A stretch of 64,000 nucleotides of DNA from Sphingobium aromaticiconvertens (GTDB taxonomy: Bacteria; Pseudomonadota; Alphaproteobacteria; Sphingomonadales; Sphingomonadaceae). Shown here piece by piece: positions 1-9,577 of this stretch (position 1 is its first letter; every line of letters begins with the position of its first letter). Under the pieces are notes generated by a model, which saw nothing but the letters and a program-made list of their open reading frames with translations, was not told the DNA's origin and did no database searches. Both the position numbers and the translations under genes were made by a program. The stretch covers positions 3,591,501 to 3,655,500 of the forward strand of contig NZ_JBANRJ010000001.1 in the NCBI RefSeq assembly GCF_037154075.1, written 5' to 3'.

Positions 1-105
1 CCGCGCGGGTGGCCTGCCAGGTGCGGGGCTGCTTCGCCTTCGCGCAGACATGGCTGGCCGGGATGGTGAGGGTCAGGAGGCAGGCGGTGCTCCACGCTGT
101 CCGGA

Positions 106-1011
106 TCATCGAACCAATCCTTCCCGAAGCTGCTGGACAAGCCGGTCGAGCAGAATCCGTTGTGTCGTGTCCGGCTCGCGCCCCGCAAACCGCTGGCGGC
201 GGTGTTCGAGAAACAGGGTTAGCCAAAGCTCATGGGATTGGCCTGGCCAGAAACCGGATGCTGTTGCAGCTGCATGCCGCTCAAGCAGAAATTCGCTCGT
301 ATCGGTAAAACCCAGGTCATTCGCGAGGGCATAGCCGTCTATGAGATCAGCCAGCGCTGCGGAATGGTCCCAGTCGATCTCTTGGGGGATCGCGGCAAAG
401 TTACCACTCCGAACTTCAGCGAGCCATGGCTCGAACGCTGTTTCATTCGCGGATGCCATCATCGCAATGAGACGCTCCCATTCAGGATCGGGCGCGGCAC
501 CGAAAAGCCGATCGACCAGATCCGCCACCTCGATTACAGGCTCAAAGCGCTGGACGGGAATGACGCGGTGAAGCGGGCGCTCGCCCTTCAGGCCGTCCTT
601 GTTGCCCCGGCTGTGTCTGGCAGGCTTGTTACCAAGCGCAGGAATGGGCGATGCCGGCGTGCCTCCGAAGAAGCGGTAGCTGACCGGACGAAGCGTGGCG
701 GGATCGTAGGTCATCCAGATGATGCAGGCCGAGGGCTTGTTCGCCAGATTGACATGGGCGGTGATCTCCCGGCTGGCGCCACCCTGTACCTGCGCCTTGA
801 GCTGAATATGGCGCGTGACCCCACCCGCCTCGATCACCAGATCGTAGCCGTCGCGATCGCAATCGGTGCGCAGCAGTTCCCATGGCTGATTCCGTCGCAG
901 CAGTTCGCCGGTAATCGCGCCGCTGAGATGATATTCGAGGGTTTTCTCGATCAGCATGGAATGGCGGGCCAGACGGCTGTTGGGGCTGGCAATCGGGGTG
1001 TGCATTGTCAT
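106..1011 (-). CDS. Hypothetical protein with a possible PD-(D/E)XK-like core
   Basis: About 301 residues, soluble, no signal peptide. I do not recognise a named family. Near residues 45-75 a strand pair reads DGYDLVIEAGG and then HIQLKAQ. This acidic-strand followed by QxK pattern resembles the core of restriction-endonuclease-like folds. The C-terminal half is helical and charged with no motif I can name. The ATG at 1011 is chosen; TTG 1014 and ATG 1005 are alternatives, and a CAGGAG stretch lies a little far upstream. The neighbour at 1595 is also minus strand but 580 bp away, so there is no clear operon. The nuclease reading is inference only. Confidence 0.6.
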   Translation of the reverse strand: MTMHTPIASPNSRLARHSMLIEKTLEYHLSGAITGELLRRNQPWELLRTDCDRDGYDLVIEAGGVTRHIQLKAQVQGGASREITAHVNLANKPSACIIWMTYDPATLRPVSYRFFGGTPASPIPALGNKPARHSRGNKDGLKGERPLHRVIPVQRFEPVIEVADLVDRLFGAAPDPEWERLIAMMASANETAFEPWLAEVRSGNFAAIPQEIDWDHSAALADLIDGYALANDLGFTDTSEFLLERHAAATASGFWPGQSHELWLTLFLEHRRQRFAGREPDTTQRILLDRLVQQLREGLVR

Positions 1012-1014
1012 CAA

Positions 1015-1594
1015 CGCAAGCGCGCTCCTGTGTAAGAGAGCGGCGCGTCAGACGCTGGCCTCATTCGTCGCTCCTATCTCCTCTCGGGGCGACGGCCTGA
1101 AGCCGGATGCTAGTAAACCCTGGCAAAGCACAGAGCGCATGCGCCTTTACCGTTGCCGGCTGGACATGCGCGCATGCCACCCGGCCTTCGAATTGAGGAC
1201 CGAGTTTGCTCTGCTTGAGGGGTTACTAGGCCCCACCTCCCGGTTTTCACGGGAAGCCACGCCACATTGCTCGACTTGACCGCGCAGGCAAGTGGAATGT
1301 GCGGGGCGACGCCATAGTTCTGGGATACAGGCAGGGGGCGACGACGGACACGACGCCATTTATTGATGGTGCAAGGGCACTACATCGCTCCCAAAGGCAT
1401 GACCGCTAAATCATCGAAAGAGGTGGAATGTCCTGTGGGTATCATTGGGCGCGCCAGTTTTCGGTATAGTTTGGGACATTCGCGACCGTCCGCTTCCGGA
1501 TCGCAAACCGAACGAAGCGGACATCGGTAGGCCGCTGTGCTCAAAGACCGCATTGCATTGTGTGGAGAGCGGTTCGCCTTAGTCTGAGAGCACC
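1015..1594. other. Intergenic region, no gene seen
   Basis: About 580 bp without a convincing reading frame on either strand. A short hairpin (CCCGGTTTTCACGGG) lies near 1239-1253. I see no tRNA, IS end or clear promoter here. Confidence 0.4.
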
Positions 1595-2203
1595 TTATGA
1601 GTCCAGCAAGCGCTTTCTAAACAGCGCCTTGACCAGCCGATCTTCGAGGATTCGCCCGACGACATAGAGAGTGGCGAAGATCGCCGCAAAGACATAGGCG
1701 GGCGTGGGCGAGGGCTTCTTATCTTTGTCCTTATCCGCGCCGTCTTTTTTTGGCTTTTCGGGTGCGGGGGCGCCCAGGGCCTTGTCTATCGGGTTTTGCG
1801 GCAGCGCCGCATCCTTCTTCGTGGACTTTTTAGACTTATCCACGGCTTCGGTCGACGGTTTTTCGAGATTGCCCACCGCTATGGTAAGCTGAGCGAAGCC
1901 CAGAAACAGCAGCGGCAACACAAAGCAGAAAAGCAATGCGCGGCTGGTCAGATGATAGTGCAGCACAGGCGCAGGCATGCCTTTTGCAATCTGCAGGACG
2001 CCACCATCGAAAACAGACATCTTGTCCTGGGCCGCCTGGTTCTTCTTGCGGAAAATCAGCGTGTCGTCTGTCCGTTCGTGGCTGGTGCCGGTCTGACGGA
2101 ACAGGGGGGCGAGCCTGTCAAAGGCCTCATCGCTCGATTGCTCGGGAGCAAGCGTTAAGCTGCCCCTGATGTGCCAGATCCAGTCGATGAGATGCCGGTT
2201 CAC
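1595..2203 (-). CDS. Hypothetical inner-membrane protein with two TM segments
   Basis: 202 residues, beginning at a GTG preceded by a strong AAAGGAG ribosome-binding site. The N-terminal ~85 residues are soluble. A hydrophobic helix (about 88-110) is followed by a very Lys/Asp/Pro-rich low-complexity linker (about 115-165) and a second hydrophobic helix (about 168-185). The short C-terminus is basic. The charged linker between two membrane spans suggests a hairpin topology. No family is recognised and the neighbours give no functional clue. Confidence 0.6.
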   Translation of the reverse strand: MNRHLIDWIWHIRGSLTLAPEQSSDEAFDRLAPLFRQTGTSHERTDDTLIFRKKNQAAQDKMSVFDGGVLQIAKGMPAPVLHYHLTSRALLFCFVLPLLFLGFAQLTIAVGNLEKPSTEAVDKSKKSTKKDAALPQNPIDKALGAPAPEKPKKDGADKDKDKKPSPTPAYVFAAIFATLYVVGRILEDRLVKALFRKRLLDS

Positions 2204-2323
2204 ATGATCTCCTTTCGAGAAAGCCTTTCGATGCTGGCTTGGTCAGCAAGGCTCATGCCGGGCCGCTCCTGACCTGGGCATGCCGAATGGGGTGAGGAAG
2301 GTGGTGCGGGCGGCGCAGCTCCA

Positions 2324-3322
2324 TCACTCGGTCGGCACCGCTGTCCCCGGCCGGTCGAATCGCTCCTTGCCGAACCGTTCCTTGAGCGTCTTCCAGCCCT
2401 CGGTGAAGGGATAGGTCATCGTCTCGCGGATCGACATGCGGCGCCCGCCTTCCATGCCCAGCAGTTCCGCCTCGCCATCCACGCAGGTGCCGAACATCCG
2501 GTCGATGAAGACCCAGGTGCTGGCATAATTGCTGCGGGTGGCTTCATAGTCCTGCGAATGGTGCAGGCTGTGATGCTCGGTGGTGTTGAACAGGAAGCGC
2601 CACCAGCGCGGCGAGTTGAAGCGGACATTGATATGCTGATAGGTGCCGACCGCCAGGCCCAGCGTGCCGGCGAGCAGGGCAGCGCGCGGCAGGAAATCGA
2701 AGAATCCTCCGATGCCGAGCCCGATCAGGAACAGTTCGACGGGATTGCCGACCGCGCCCTTGTTGATGTTCAACTGGGTTATGTAGTGATGCGGCGCGTG
2801 GGTCAGCCAGAGCGGATACCAGTTATGCATCCCGCGATGCATCCAATATTGCCCGAAATCGAACATGAACGAGATCAGCAAGGCCTGCACCAGCAGCGGC
2901 AGGGCCATGAACCATGCCAGCTTGTCCCAATCAAAGGACTGCTGGACCGCTTCAATCATGGCTCCATCGCCGATGTAGGTGTCGGCCATGCGGAGCAGCG
3001 TATAGCCGAGCCCGACATAGAAGAGGTCGGTGACCAGTTCCTTCCAGGTCAGGCGCCAGCTTTCGTAGCGCGGGTTCACCCATTCAAGCGCCAGCAGCAG
3101 CACCTTGAAACCGATGCCGATGCCGATGGCGGTCGATGCCTTGGCGATGGAATTGGGCGCGTAATACCAGAACGCGATCAGCGCGAACAGCATCGTCGGT
3201 TGGAACCAAGTGAAGATGAACTGCTTGACGGGGCCACCTTCCACCCTGGGGATGTTCTCCCAGCCCACGGTCACCGGCGCCTGTGTTCCGATCATCCTTT
3301 TACCTACGCGAACTCCATCCAT
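2324..3322 (-). CDS. Sterol desaturase / fatty acid hydroxylase superfamily protein (paralogue 1)
   Basis: 332 residues, an integral membrane di-iron oxygenase of the sterol desaturase superfamily. The three histidine clusters are visible: HRGMH near 162-166, HAPHH near 175-179 and HHSLHH near 250-255. Four or more hydrophobic helices precede and separate them. Such enzymes hydroxylate or desaturate lipids or sterol-like substrates at the membrane; the substrate here is unknown. It is clearly paralogous to the protein at 15090-16118 (same spacing and near-identical text around all three His clusters). A dyad of the NikR-like type lies 38-63 bp upstream of its start, so it probably belongs to the same regulon as the carboxylase operon. 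Confidence 0.88.
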   Translation of the reverse strand: MDGVRVGKRMIGTQAPVTVGWENIPRVEGGPVKQFIFTWFQPTMLFALIAFWYYAPNSIAKASTAIGIGIGFKVLLLALEWVNPRYESWRLTWKELVTDLFYVGLGYTLLRMADTYIGDGAMIEAVQQSFDWDKLAWFMALPLLVQALLISFMFDFGQYWMHRGMHNWYPLWLTHAPHHYITQLNINKGAVGNPVELFLIGLGIGGFFDFLPRAALLAGTLGLAVGTYQHINVRFNSPRWWRFLFNTTEHHSLHHSQDYEATRSNYASTWVFIDRMFGTCVDGEAELLGMEGGRRMSIRETMTYPFTEGWKTLKERFGKERFDRPGTAVPTE

Positions 3323-3359
3323 ATCGCACGCCCTCGCAATGCTTGGTTGCTCTCTCCAA

Positions 3360-3385
3360 TACTACTAACTTATGCAATCGTAATA
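3360..3385. promoter_or_regulatory. Dyad operator TACTAC-N14-GTAATA upstream of desaturase paralogue 1
   Basis: The half-sites TACTAC and GTAATA are separated by 14 bp, one mismatch from a perfect dyad. The architecture is identical to the sites at 10900, 13665 and 14965. I infer an operator for the NikR-like regulator encoded at 10373-10882. Confidence 0.55.
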
Positions 3386-3540
3386 CCACGATGATTCCCC
3401 GTGTCTACACGCATAATGAGGTCGCCCTTGCCTCTTCGGGATAAAATGCTGGTCTGCTATTCCAATTCAGAACCCGAAGTGATTGGTCGCGTGGTCACGA
3501 CCTGTGTCCTCTATCTTTCATTGCCTGCGGGGAACGACGC

Positions 3541-5319
3541 TCAACTTCTCTGGATATAGGCGCGCCAACCACCAAGATGGGTGATGTCCTCCGCATCGGT
3601 CAGAGCGCGAGGCTCGGCGACGAAGCCCTTGACGCTGGTGCCGTCACTGAGCGTCACCGTCCCAATCGCCAATGGAGCCGGAACCTCCACGACGAAGCTG
3701 CCGAACGCCGCGATGTCGAGCTCGTAGATCTCGACGGCGATGGCTGCTCCGTCCTCGCTGTGCACCAGCGCCGGCTTGGGCGGGAGGCTGTTCGCCATCG
3801 CATAGAGACGATAAGTCGGGGCGGTCTCGAATGCGCCCAGGAAGGTCGCGTTCCTTGAGGTCAGCTGCCAATGCAGCGGCATTCCCTCAAGATGGGCACC
3901 GACGACGGCCAGTTTCACGCTTTGCATTTTTCCCTCCATATCGAGTGATGGCGGGCAAGGGAGGTCGGCCGCCGTGAGATAATCGCCCGCCATGGCAAGC
4001 AGTCCCTGGTCGCCATCGGCGGGACCGATCAGCGTGATGCCGAAACCCGTGCCATTCGATCTTGCGCCCGCAGGGACGGCCACCGCCGCCATGTCGAGCA
4101 GGTTCACGAAATTGGTGTAGAGACCAAGATTGCTGTTCAGTGCGATCGGCGCTGCCAGCAATTCCGCCACGCGATAGGTGGTGCCGGTGGTCGGAAAGGC
4201 GAGCAGGTCGATCGCGTCCCATAAACCATCCGCACCGCGCTGGAGTTCGGCAAGACGATACATGCCGTTGAACAGTTCGATCGCGCTGATGTCCGCGCCC
4301 GGCGCCACGACGCTACGCACGGTTTCGTCGATGGCATCGGGATTGTTCGCCAGCAGCTCGGCGATGGCAGCGGTCCGTTCCGCGACCCATGGGCCGCCAT
4401 AGAGGAGGCGTGCTGCCTCCAGCAGCGGGGCCATATCGACCTCCACGATCTGCGCTGTCCCGGCCAGCGTGCCGAGTGCGCGGTCATAGAGATATTCGGA
4501 TTCGCTGTCGCCGAACCACGCACGTTGGTCGCGGCGGGGCACACCGATCCGGTTGGCTTGAACAGAGCGGTCTGCCTGCGGCTTTGAGTAGGGATCGGCG
4601 GGATCGAAGCCTGCAACGACGTCGTCGATGCGCCGTGCGTCCGGGACTTCGGTCGTGAACACGGTGATGCAGTCGAGCGTGCGGCAAGCAGGGACTAGGC
4701 CGCGCGTACTCCATCGGCCTTTGCTGGGCTTGAATCCGATCAGGTGATTGAACGCGGCGGGCACGCGGCCCGAACCCGCCGTGTCGGTGCCCAGCGCAAA
4801 GCCGACCAGGCCCGCGGCCACGGCGATGGAAGAGCCGGAGCTGGAGCCGCCGCTGACATAAGCCAGATTATAGGCGTTGCGAGGAACGCCATAGGGACTG
4901 CGTGTTCCGACCAGGCCGGTCGCGAACTGATCGAGATTGGTCTTGCCAATGCAGATCGCGCCGGCGGCAATCAGCCGCTCGACGACGCCGGCTGATGCGG
5001 CGGGTCGATAGGCGAAGGCGGGACAGGCCGCCGTCGTCTCGAAACCCGCGACGTCGATATTGTCCTTCACTGCGAAGGGGACGCCCGCCAGCGCTAACCG
5101 TTCTCCGGCTGCGATCCGCGCATCGACGGCCCGGGCGGCGGCGCGCAGCTCGTCTGGTGCGATCCGGCTGATCCATATTTGCGGCTGAACCGCGTCATAG
5201 GCAGCGAGGCGGAGCAGCGTCTCCTCTGCTTGCGCCAGAGCCGTTGATGTTCCGCCGTTCACGGCATCGGCGATTGAGGTCACTCCGCGCCGGTCGAGAG
5301 CGGTTTGCGGCGTGGTCAC
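3541..5319 (-). CDS. atzF: Allophanate hydrolase
   Basis: 592 residues, starting at a GTG that overlaps the carboxylase stop codon (GTGA). It hydrolyses allophanate to ammonia and CO2, the last step of the urea or guanidine carboxylase route, in the cytoplasm. The amidase-signature domain is complete: the catalytic Lys in AVKDNIDVAGF, the Gly/Ser-rich segment YVSGGSSSGSSIAVAAG, and GTDTAGSGRVPAA with the nucleophilic Ser. A second C-terminal domain of about 120 residues (from about 465) matches the extra domain of full-length AtzF-type enzymes. The reading frame is open further upstream into the carboxylase gene, but that part is an overlap artefact. It is the last gene of the operon. Confidence 0.93.
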   Translation of the reverse strand: MTTPQTALDRRGVTSIADAVNGGTSTALAQAEETLLRLAAYDAVQPQIWISRIAPDELRAAARAVDARIAAGERLALAGVPFAVKDNIDVAGFETTAACPAFAYRPAASAGVVERLIAAGAICIGKTNLDQFATGLVGTRSPYGVPRNAYNLAYVSGGSSSGSSIAVAAGLVGFALGTDTAGSGRVPAAFNHLIGFKPSKGRWSTRGLVPACRTLDCITVFTTEVPDARRIDDVVAGFDPADPYSKPQADRSVQANRIGVPRRDQRAWFGDSESEYLYDRALGTLAGTAQIVEVDMAPLLEAARLLYGGPWVAERTAAIAELLANNPDAIDETVRSVVAPGADISAIELFNGMYRLAELQRGADGLWDAIDLLAFPTTGTTYRVAELLAAPIALNSNLGLYTNFVNLLDMAAVAVPAGARSNGTGFGITLIGPADGDQGLLAMAGDYLTAADLPCPPSLDMEGKMQSVKLAVVGAHLEGMPLHWQLTSRNATFLGAFETAPTYRLYAMANSLPPKPALVHSEDGAAIAVEIYELDIAAFGSFVVEVPAPLAIGTVTLSDGTSVKGFVAEPRALTDAEDITHLGGWRAYIQRS

Positions 5320-8300
5320 GGATGCCGCCTCAGCGCAAGCAGCGGCGTTCCGGGCTGCAAGGATTGGCGTTCCTGCATGTAGAGAGCGGCAATCGTGCCA
5401 CTCCCCGGACTTTCCAACGGACATTCCATCTTCATGGCTTCGATCACCGCTATGATGTCTCCTGCTTTGACTGTGTCGCCCGGCGCCACCAGCAGCTTCC
5501 AGACGCTGCCTCCAAAGGGTGCCTCGATCAGATCCGCGCCCGCGGGCACCTCGATGGCGGCGGTGGCGAGAGCGTCGCCTTCGGTCCCGTCCGTCAGATC
5601 GGTGACCCGGTCGAATTCGCCACTGCGCTGCCATTGCGCGCGCTCTTCATCGAAAGCGGCCTGACGTTGCGCTTCGAAGGTCGCGATCGACCCGGCATTC
5701 CCCGCGAGAAAAGCGCGATAGTCGGCCAGACGGAATTCGGACTGCTCGACTTGGATGGATCGGCGGCCGGTAGGGAAGTCCCGGCGCCACTCGGTCAATT
5801 CCTCGGCACTGACCTTGAAGAAGCGGATCTGGTCGAAGAAGCGCAACAGCCAGGGTTTGCCCTCTATGAAGGCGTCGGTCTGGCGATGCGTGTTCCAGAC
5901 CTGGATGGTGCGGCCGAAAAGCTGGTAGCCGCCCGGCCCCTCCATTCCGTAGATGCACATATAGGCGCCACCGATGCCCACGACATTGGGCGGCGTCCAG
6001 GTGCGGGCCGGGTTATATTTGGTGGTGACGAGCCGATGCCGGGGATCGACCGGCGTTGCCACCGGCGCGCCGAGATAGACGTCGCCCAGCCCCAAAACCA
6101 GATAGCTGGCGTCAAAGATGAGGCTTTCGACCGCATCGGCATCGGGCAGGCCGTTGATACGCCGGATGAACTCGATATTGTCGGGGCACCAGGGCGCGTC
6201 GTCGCGGACGGCGCCCATATATTTCTCGATCGTCTCGATCGTGGCCGGGTCGCGCCAGCTGAGCGGCAGATGCACGATGCGGGACGGGACCGAGAAATCC
6301 TCAAGATCACCCAGCCGATCTTCGGCCGCCATCAGAGCGGTCAGCGCGCCGGACTGGTCGAGCACGGTGCCGTCAAAATGCAGTTGCAGCGAACGGATGC
6401 CAGGCACGATGTCGATGACGCCCGGCAGAGCCTGGCGCACAAGTTCGATCATGAGCGCGTGGACGCGAATGCGCAATTCTATGTCCAGCACGATGGGGCC
6501 ATATTCGACCAATATGTTGCGGTCGCCCTGCTGCCGGTAGACCGAGCGCGGGCGCCCTCCCGACGCCGGAATGTCGGCAAGGATTGGCGAAAGGGTGGCA
6601 ATGTCGCGCGCCGGCCCTTCCGCAACAAGCGTCAAGGCGGCGCGATCCGCCGTTGCAGCGTCTTGCGGCGCGATCGGCACGAACCGGAGGCAGTCGCCTG
6701 GCGCGAGTTGCCCGATCTTCCAGCGATCCGCCGCGATCACGACGAACGGGCATACGAACCCGCCCAGCGAGGGGCCGTCAGGCCCCAGAATGATCGGCAT
6801 GTCGCCGGTAAAGTCGACGGCGCCTATGGCATAGGGATTGTCATGAATGTTGGAAGGGTGCAGCCCCGCCTCGCCGCCGTCCGTCCGCGCCCATTGGGGC
6901 TTGGGCCCGACCAGGCGAACGCCGGTGCGGTTGCTGTTATAGTGCACCTGCCAATCAGCGGTGACGATCGTGGCGATGTCGTCGTCCGTGAAGAAGTCCG
7001 GTGCGCCATGAGGACCATAGAGAACGCGCAGCGTCCACGTCTCCGCGAATTCCGGCGTTGGCATGGGGGGCGCAGGGGTGCCGACCTCCGCCATACCCAG
7101 ATGCAGCGTATCACCCGCGAGCAGCCGCCGCGCCGCATGGCCACCGAACTGGCCGAGTTCGAAGGTGCTGCGGCTGTCGAGATAGGGTGCGATGTCGAGA
7201 CCACCGGCAAAGAGGATATAACCCCGAATGCCGCCGCCGGACGCGCGGCCCAGAGCGAGCGTCTGCCCTGCCTTCACCTCGATGGCTGTGCCACGTTCAA
7301 CCGGTGTCCCGTCCAGCCGGGCCCCGAAATCAGCGCCGGTCAGGCACAGGCGTGCGGGGGAGTTGAAGAACAGGGTCGGCCCGCTGACCGTCATTTCGAG
7401 TCCTGCCGTGCCCTCGGCATTGCCAAGCAGCCGGTTCCCGATGCGAAAGGACCGATCGTCCATCGGGCCGGACGGTGGCACGCCGATAGCCCACAGACCC
7501 TGCCGGCCCGGCCAATCCTGTACAGTGGTTGCGGTGCCGCCGCTCACCACGCGAATGCTGCGTGGGTTGTAGGCGATCGTGTCGAGCAGCCGGGTCGAAA
7601 CCTCTCCCTCGCAGAACGCCTTGGCTCGGACGACCTCGCGCAGCCAGCGAAGATTGGTCTCGATGCCGTCGACCTGGCTTTGGTCGAGCGCGGCCTGCAT
7701 GGCTGAGATGGCCGCCTCTCGCGTGACTGCATGCACGATCAGCTTGGCGAGCATTGGGTCGTACCAGGCGCTGACCGTGCTGCCCGCCATGACCCAGGTC
7801 TCGGCGCGAATGTCCGGCGGGAAGCGCACGGCTGTCAGCGTGCCCGATGTCGGGCGATAATCGAGGGCGGGATCCTCGGCGTAGAGGCGTACTTGCACGG
7901 CATGGCCGCGCGGTGTCGGCGGCTCGGCGTCCAGGAAAGCGAAATCCCCTCCTGCCCCACGAATCATCCATTCGACGAGATCGATGCCCATCACCTCTTC
8001 GGTGACGCCATGTTCGACCTGGAGCCGGGTATTCATTTCCAGGAAGAAGAATTGCTGCCGCTCCGCGTCGAACAGAAATTCCACCGTGCCGGCGGAGCGA
8101 TAACCGGCCGCTTCGCCAAGACGGACGGCGGCGGCGATGAGTGCGCTCCTTATGGTGGCGGGCAGGAGCGGCGCGGGGGCTTCCTCCACGACCTTCTGGT
8201 TCCGACGCTGAAGCGAGCAATCGCGCTCGCCAAGGGGCATGACGCGGCCGGCGCCGTCACCGAAAATCTGCACCTCGATGTGGCGGGCGCGGCCGACATA

Positions 8301-8903
8301 GCGTTCGAGGAACACGCCGGCATCACCGAAATTGCCTTCGCCCAGGCGCGCGACGCCCGCAAAGCCCTGCCGCACGGCGGCTTCATCCTCGCAGATGCGC
8401 ATGCCAATGCCGCCGCCGCCGGCTGTTGCCTTCAATATGACTGGGTAGCCGATCTCCCGCGCGGCGCTTGCGGCCTCTTCCTCATCCGTCAGCAGCCCGG
8501 TTCCGGGCGCGAGCGGGACGCCATGCTCGGCCGCCAGCGCTCGGGCACTGTGTTTCAAACCGAATGTGCGGATATTCGCCGGTGTTGGGCCGATGAACAC
8601 GATACCGGCAGCGGCGCACGCCTCCGCGAACTCCGCATTCTCGGCCAGGAAACCATAGCCCGGATGGATCGCGCCGGCGCCGGTCTCGCGCGCGGCCTTC
8701 AGGATCGCAGCGGTGTCGAGATAGCTCTCCGATGCCGGGGCGGGGCCGATGCAGATGGCGACGTCCGCCTGCGAAACATGGAGCGAGTCGACGTCCGCTT
8801 CGGAATAGACCGCGACAGAGCGCAGGCCCATATGGCGCAACGTCCGGATAATCCGGGTGGCGATCGCCCCCCGATTCGCGATCAGGACCGTGTCGAAGCT
8901 CAT
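5316..8903 (-). CDS. Biotin-dependent urea carboxylase family enzyme (urea or guanidine carboxylase)
   Basis: 1195 residues, full length. Domain order: biotin carboxylase with an ATP-grasp Gly-rich loop (ATAGGGGIGMRI) in residues 1-450; a KipA/AHS2-like region (about 470-760) and a KipI/AHS1-like region (about 790-1000) forming the carboxyltransferase; a linker; and a C-terminal biotinyl domain with the biotinylation motif EAMKM, Lys about 1158. The enzyme carboxylates urea to allophanate or, in operons carrying two DUF1989 proteins, guanidine to carboxyguanidine. Both DUF1989 genes are immediately upstream, so I favour guanidine. Sequence alone does not settle it. Its ATG overlaps the previous stop (ATGA), and its stop overlaps the allophanate hydrolase GTG. 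Confidence 0.93.
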   Translation of the reverse strand: MSFDTVLIANRGAIATRIIRTLRHMGLRSVAVYSEADVDSLHVSQADVAICIGPAPASESYLDTAAILKAARETGAGAIHPGYGFLAENAEFAEACAAAGIVFIGPTPANIRTFGLKHSARALAAEHGVPLAPGTGLLTDEEEAASAAREIGYPVILKATAGGGGIGMRICEDEAAVRQGFAGVARLGEGNFGDAGVFLERYVGRARHIEVQIFGDGAGRVMPLGERDCSLQRRNQKVVEEAPAPLLPATIRSALIAAAVRLGEAAGYRSAGTVEFLFDAERQQFFFLEMNTRLQVEHGVTEEVMGIDLVEWMIRGAGGDFAFLDAEPPTPRGHAVQVRLYAEDPALDYRPTSGTLTAVRFPPDIRAETWVMAGSTVSAWYDPMLAKLIVHAVTREAAISAMQAALDQSQVDGIETNLRWLREVVRAKAFCEGEVSTRLLDTIAYNPRSIRVVSGGTATTVQDWPGRQGLWAIGVPPSGPMDDRSFRIGNRLLGNAEGTAGLEMTVSGPTLFFNSPARLCLTGADFGARLDGTPVERGTAIEVKAGQTLALGRASGGGIRGYILFAGGLDIAPYLDSRSTFELGQFGGHAARRLLAGDTLHLGMAEVGTPAPPMPTPEFAETWTLRVLYGPHGAPDFFTDDDIATIVTADWQVHYNSNRTGVRLVGPKPQWARTDGGEAGLHPSNIHDNPYAIGAVDFTGDMPIILGPDGPSLGGFVCPFVVIAADRWKIGQLAPGDCLRFVPIAPQDAATADRAALTLVAEGPARDIATLSPILADIPASGGRPRSVYRQQGDRNILVEYGPIVLDIELRIRVHALMIELVRQALPGVIDIVPGIRSLQLHFDGTVLDQSGALTALMAAEDRLGDLEDFSVPSRIVHLPLSWRDPATIETIEKYMGAVRDDAPWCPDNIEFIRRINGLPDADAVESLIFDASYLVLGLGDVYLGAPVATPVDPRHRLVTTKYNPARTWTPPNVVGIGGAYMCIYGMEGPGGYQLFGRTIQVWNTHRQTDAFIEGKPWLLRFFDQIRFFKVSAEELTEWRRDFPTGRRSIQVEQSEFRLADYRAFLAGNAGSIATFEAQRQAAFDEERAQWQRSGEFDRVTDLTDGTEGDALATAAIEVPAGADLIEAPFGGSVWKLLVAPGDTVKAGDIIAVIEAMKMECPLESPGSGTIAALYMQERQSLQPGTPLLALRRHP

Positions 8904-9577
8904 GCGGTGATGATCATCCGTACTGGCGTGGGATTGAAGCCATTGCAGGGATTGTTGATCTGCGGACAGTTTGACACGACGACGATGACATCCATTTCCG
9001 CGCGCAGATCAACCGTCAGGCCAGGCGCTGAAATGCCGTCGACGATGCCAAGCGCACCGTCTTCCTCGACGGGGACGTTCATGAAGAAGTTGATGTTGGA
9101 GACGATGTCGCGCTTGCCCCGGCCTTCGGTGAGATTGGCCTCAAGGAAATTCTCGACACAGGCATGCTGCGACTTGGTGTGGTGGCCATAGCGCAGCGTG
9201 TTGGATTCGCAGGAGCAGGCGCCGCCGATAGTGTCATGATAGGCGACCGACGTTGCAGCGATCGTCATCATCACGCGACCCTCATTCGACCGCAATTGAG
9301 TACCGGCGCGCAGGAACAGGTTTTGCTGTGCGGCAACCGTGTCCTGTGCGCTGTACCGTTCCGCGTCGTCGGCGGCGGCATAGAGAAGAAAATCGACGGC
9401 CTGATTGCCGTCAAGATCGACAATGCGAAGCGTCTGGCCCGCGGCGACATGGTGCAGCCAGGGCGCCCGCGCAGGCACGATCTCATCATGAACGACTGTG
9501 CCGGAAAGGCCCAGGATATGCGGGTCGATGGTCACTTCGGCCTCTTTCTCGCTAGCGACGGAAATAGTCTTCGACAT
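8900..9577 (-). CDS. DUF1989 urea-carboxylase-associated protein 2, probable carboxyguanidine deiminase subunit
   Basis: 225 residues. This is one of two related DUF1989 proteins lying just before the carboxylase. Family members were long labelled urea carboxylase-associated proteins and have been reported to act together as carboxyguanidine deiminase (CgdA/CgdB), converting carboxyguanidine to allophanate with release of ammonia. The conserved Cys/His text is present: SCESNTLRYGHH, QHACVENF and VSNCPQINNPCN, the last a likely metal-binding region. The start overlaps the upstream DUF1989 gene by 26 bp and the stop overlaps the carboxylase start, which indicates translational coupling. I cannot say which Cgd subunit it is. 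Confidence 0.85.
   Translation of the reverse strand: MSKTISVASEKEAEVTIDPHILGLSGTVVHDEIVPARAPWLHHVAAGQTLRIVDLDGNQAVDFLLYAAADDAERYSAQDTVAAQQNLFLRAGTQLRSNEGRVMMTIAATSVAYHDTIGGACSCESNTLRYGHHTKSQHACVENFLEANLTEGRGKRDIVSNINFFMNVPVEEDGALGIVDGISAPGLTVDLRAEMDVIVVVSNCPQINNPCNGFNPTPVRMIITA

Noticed and set aside
5244..7706. 820-codon open frame on the plus strand opposite the carboxylase gene
   Set aside because: It is a high-GC antisense shadow; the minus strand encodes a full, motif-complete carboxylase and the plus frame has no family text.
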